Assembly: GCA_947176355.1 (NCBI GenBank)
Contig: CAMWQY010000190.1
Location: 1 to 5,402, forward strand
Reading direction: 5' to 3'
DNA: 5,402 nt
From: an uncultured Porphyromonadaceae bacterium
Lineage (GTDB): Bacteria; Bacteroidota; Bacteroidia; Bacteroidales; Muribaculaceae
Below the pieces are notes generated by a model. That model was not told where the DNA came from. It made no database searches and saw only the letters and a list, made by a program, of their open reading frames with translations. Positions 5,336 through 5,402 of the stretch are shown here, in pieces. The position numbers were made by a program, and so were the translations under genes. Each line of letters begins with the position of its first letter. The stretch's first letter is position 1.

Positions 5336-5377
5336 AATTCATAATGCTTAATTCATAATCCATAATCCATAATTTTA
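5336..5377 (-). repeat. Heptamer array of TATGNAT-type words upstream of the kinase-like gene
   Basis: Six contiguous 7-bp words occupy this stretch. In plus-strand reading they are AATTCAT (5336), AATGCTT (5343), AATTCAT (5350), AATCCAT (5357), AATCCAT (5364) and a decayed AATTTTA (5371). On the minus strand, in a shifted phase, they read TATGAAT and TATGGAT, the same family as the plus-strand array at 3374-3401. The array ends exactly on the TTA that would be the stop of an upstream minus-strand gene and lies 11 bp from the kinase-like gene's ATG. Confidence 0.85.
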
Positions 5378-5402
5378 GTTTCGCTTGTTCTCTGCGCGCT
5401 CC
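5375..5402 (-). CDS. Possible 3' end of an upstream gene (partial, off the right edge)
   Basis: Reading leftward from the window edge, one frame gives ERAENKRN followed by TAA at 5375-5377, where the heptamer array begins. GC content changes sharply at this point, from GC-rich codons to AT-rich repeat, as it does at the other gene ends here. Eight residues are too few to identify the product, and the gene call rests mainly on the array-abuts-stop pattern seen elsewhere in the window. Confidence 0.35.

Overview
The window looks like a chromosomal segment of a Bacteroidales bacterium, most likely near the Muribaculaceae. The signs are a lipoprotein with a Bacteroidetes-type acidic export signal after the lipobox cysteine, A-rich leaders without usefully spaced Shine-Dalgarno sequences, a UbiE/MenG methyltransferase in a close-packed gene run, and CGTCCAA/CGTAAAA repeat words of a kind I associate with this order. 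The assignment is inference; no rRNA or other marker gene is present.

Layout: positions 1-650 hold one plus-strand gene, a 124-residue four-helix-bundle (S23/IVP) protein, bracketed by tandem arrays of two 7-bp words. A perfect 23-bp-stem hairpin starts just after its stop codon. Everything from 649 to the right edge is on the minus strand. In transcription order (right to left) it holds the last codons of a possible upstream gene (5375-5402), a membrane-anchored kinase-like protein lacking both catalytic aspartates, a YghO-like GNAT-fold acyltransferase, UbiE/MenG demethylmenaquinone methyltransferase, a U32-family protein, and after a 110-bp AT-rich gap a surface-type lipocalin-like lipoprotein. 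The four complete genes from 5324 to 1290 are separated by 20, 35 and 74 bp and probably form one transcription unit. Possible shared themes are membrane lipid/quinone chemistry (acyltransferase, UbiE) and RNA modification or quinone hydroxylation (U32), but the grouping may also be incidental.

The most unusual property is in the gaps. Gaps with different sequences are filled by tandem repeats of the same 7-bp (or 2x7=14-bp) period: CGTCCAA/CGTAAAA around the four-helix gene, a 14-mer TACTCAATGTTTCG between the U32 gene and ubiE, and TATGNAT-type heptamers between ubiE and the GNAT gene and again, on the opposite strand, upstream of the kinase-like gene. In four cases the array runs up to or into a minus-strand stop codon. 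Heptamer-paced spacer filling is the main structure not explained by the genes. The pseudokinase and the repeat-bracketed four-helix gene are the other points worth a second look.
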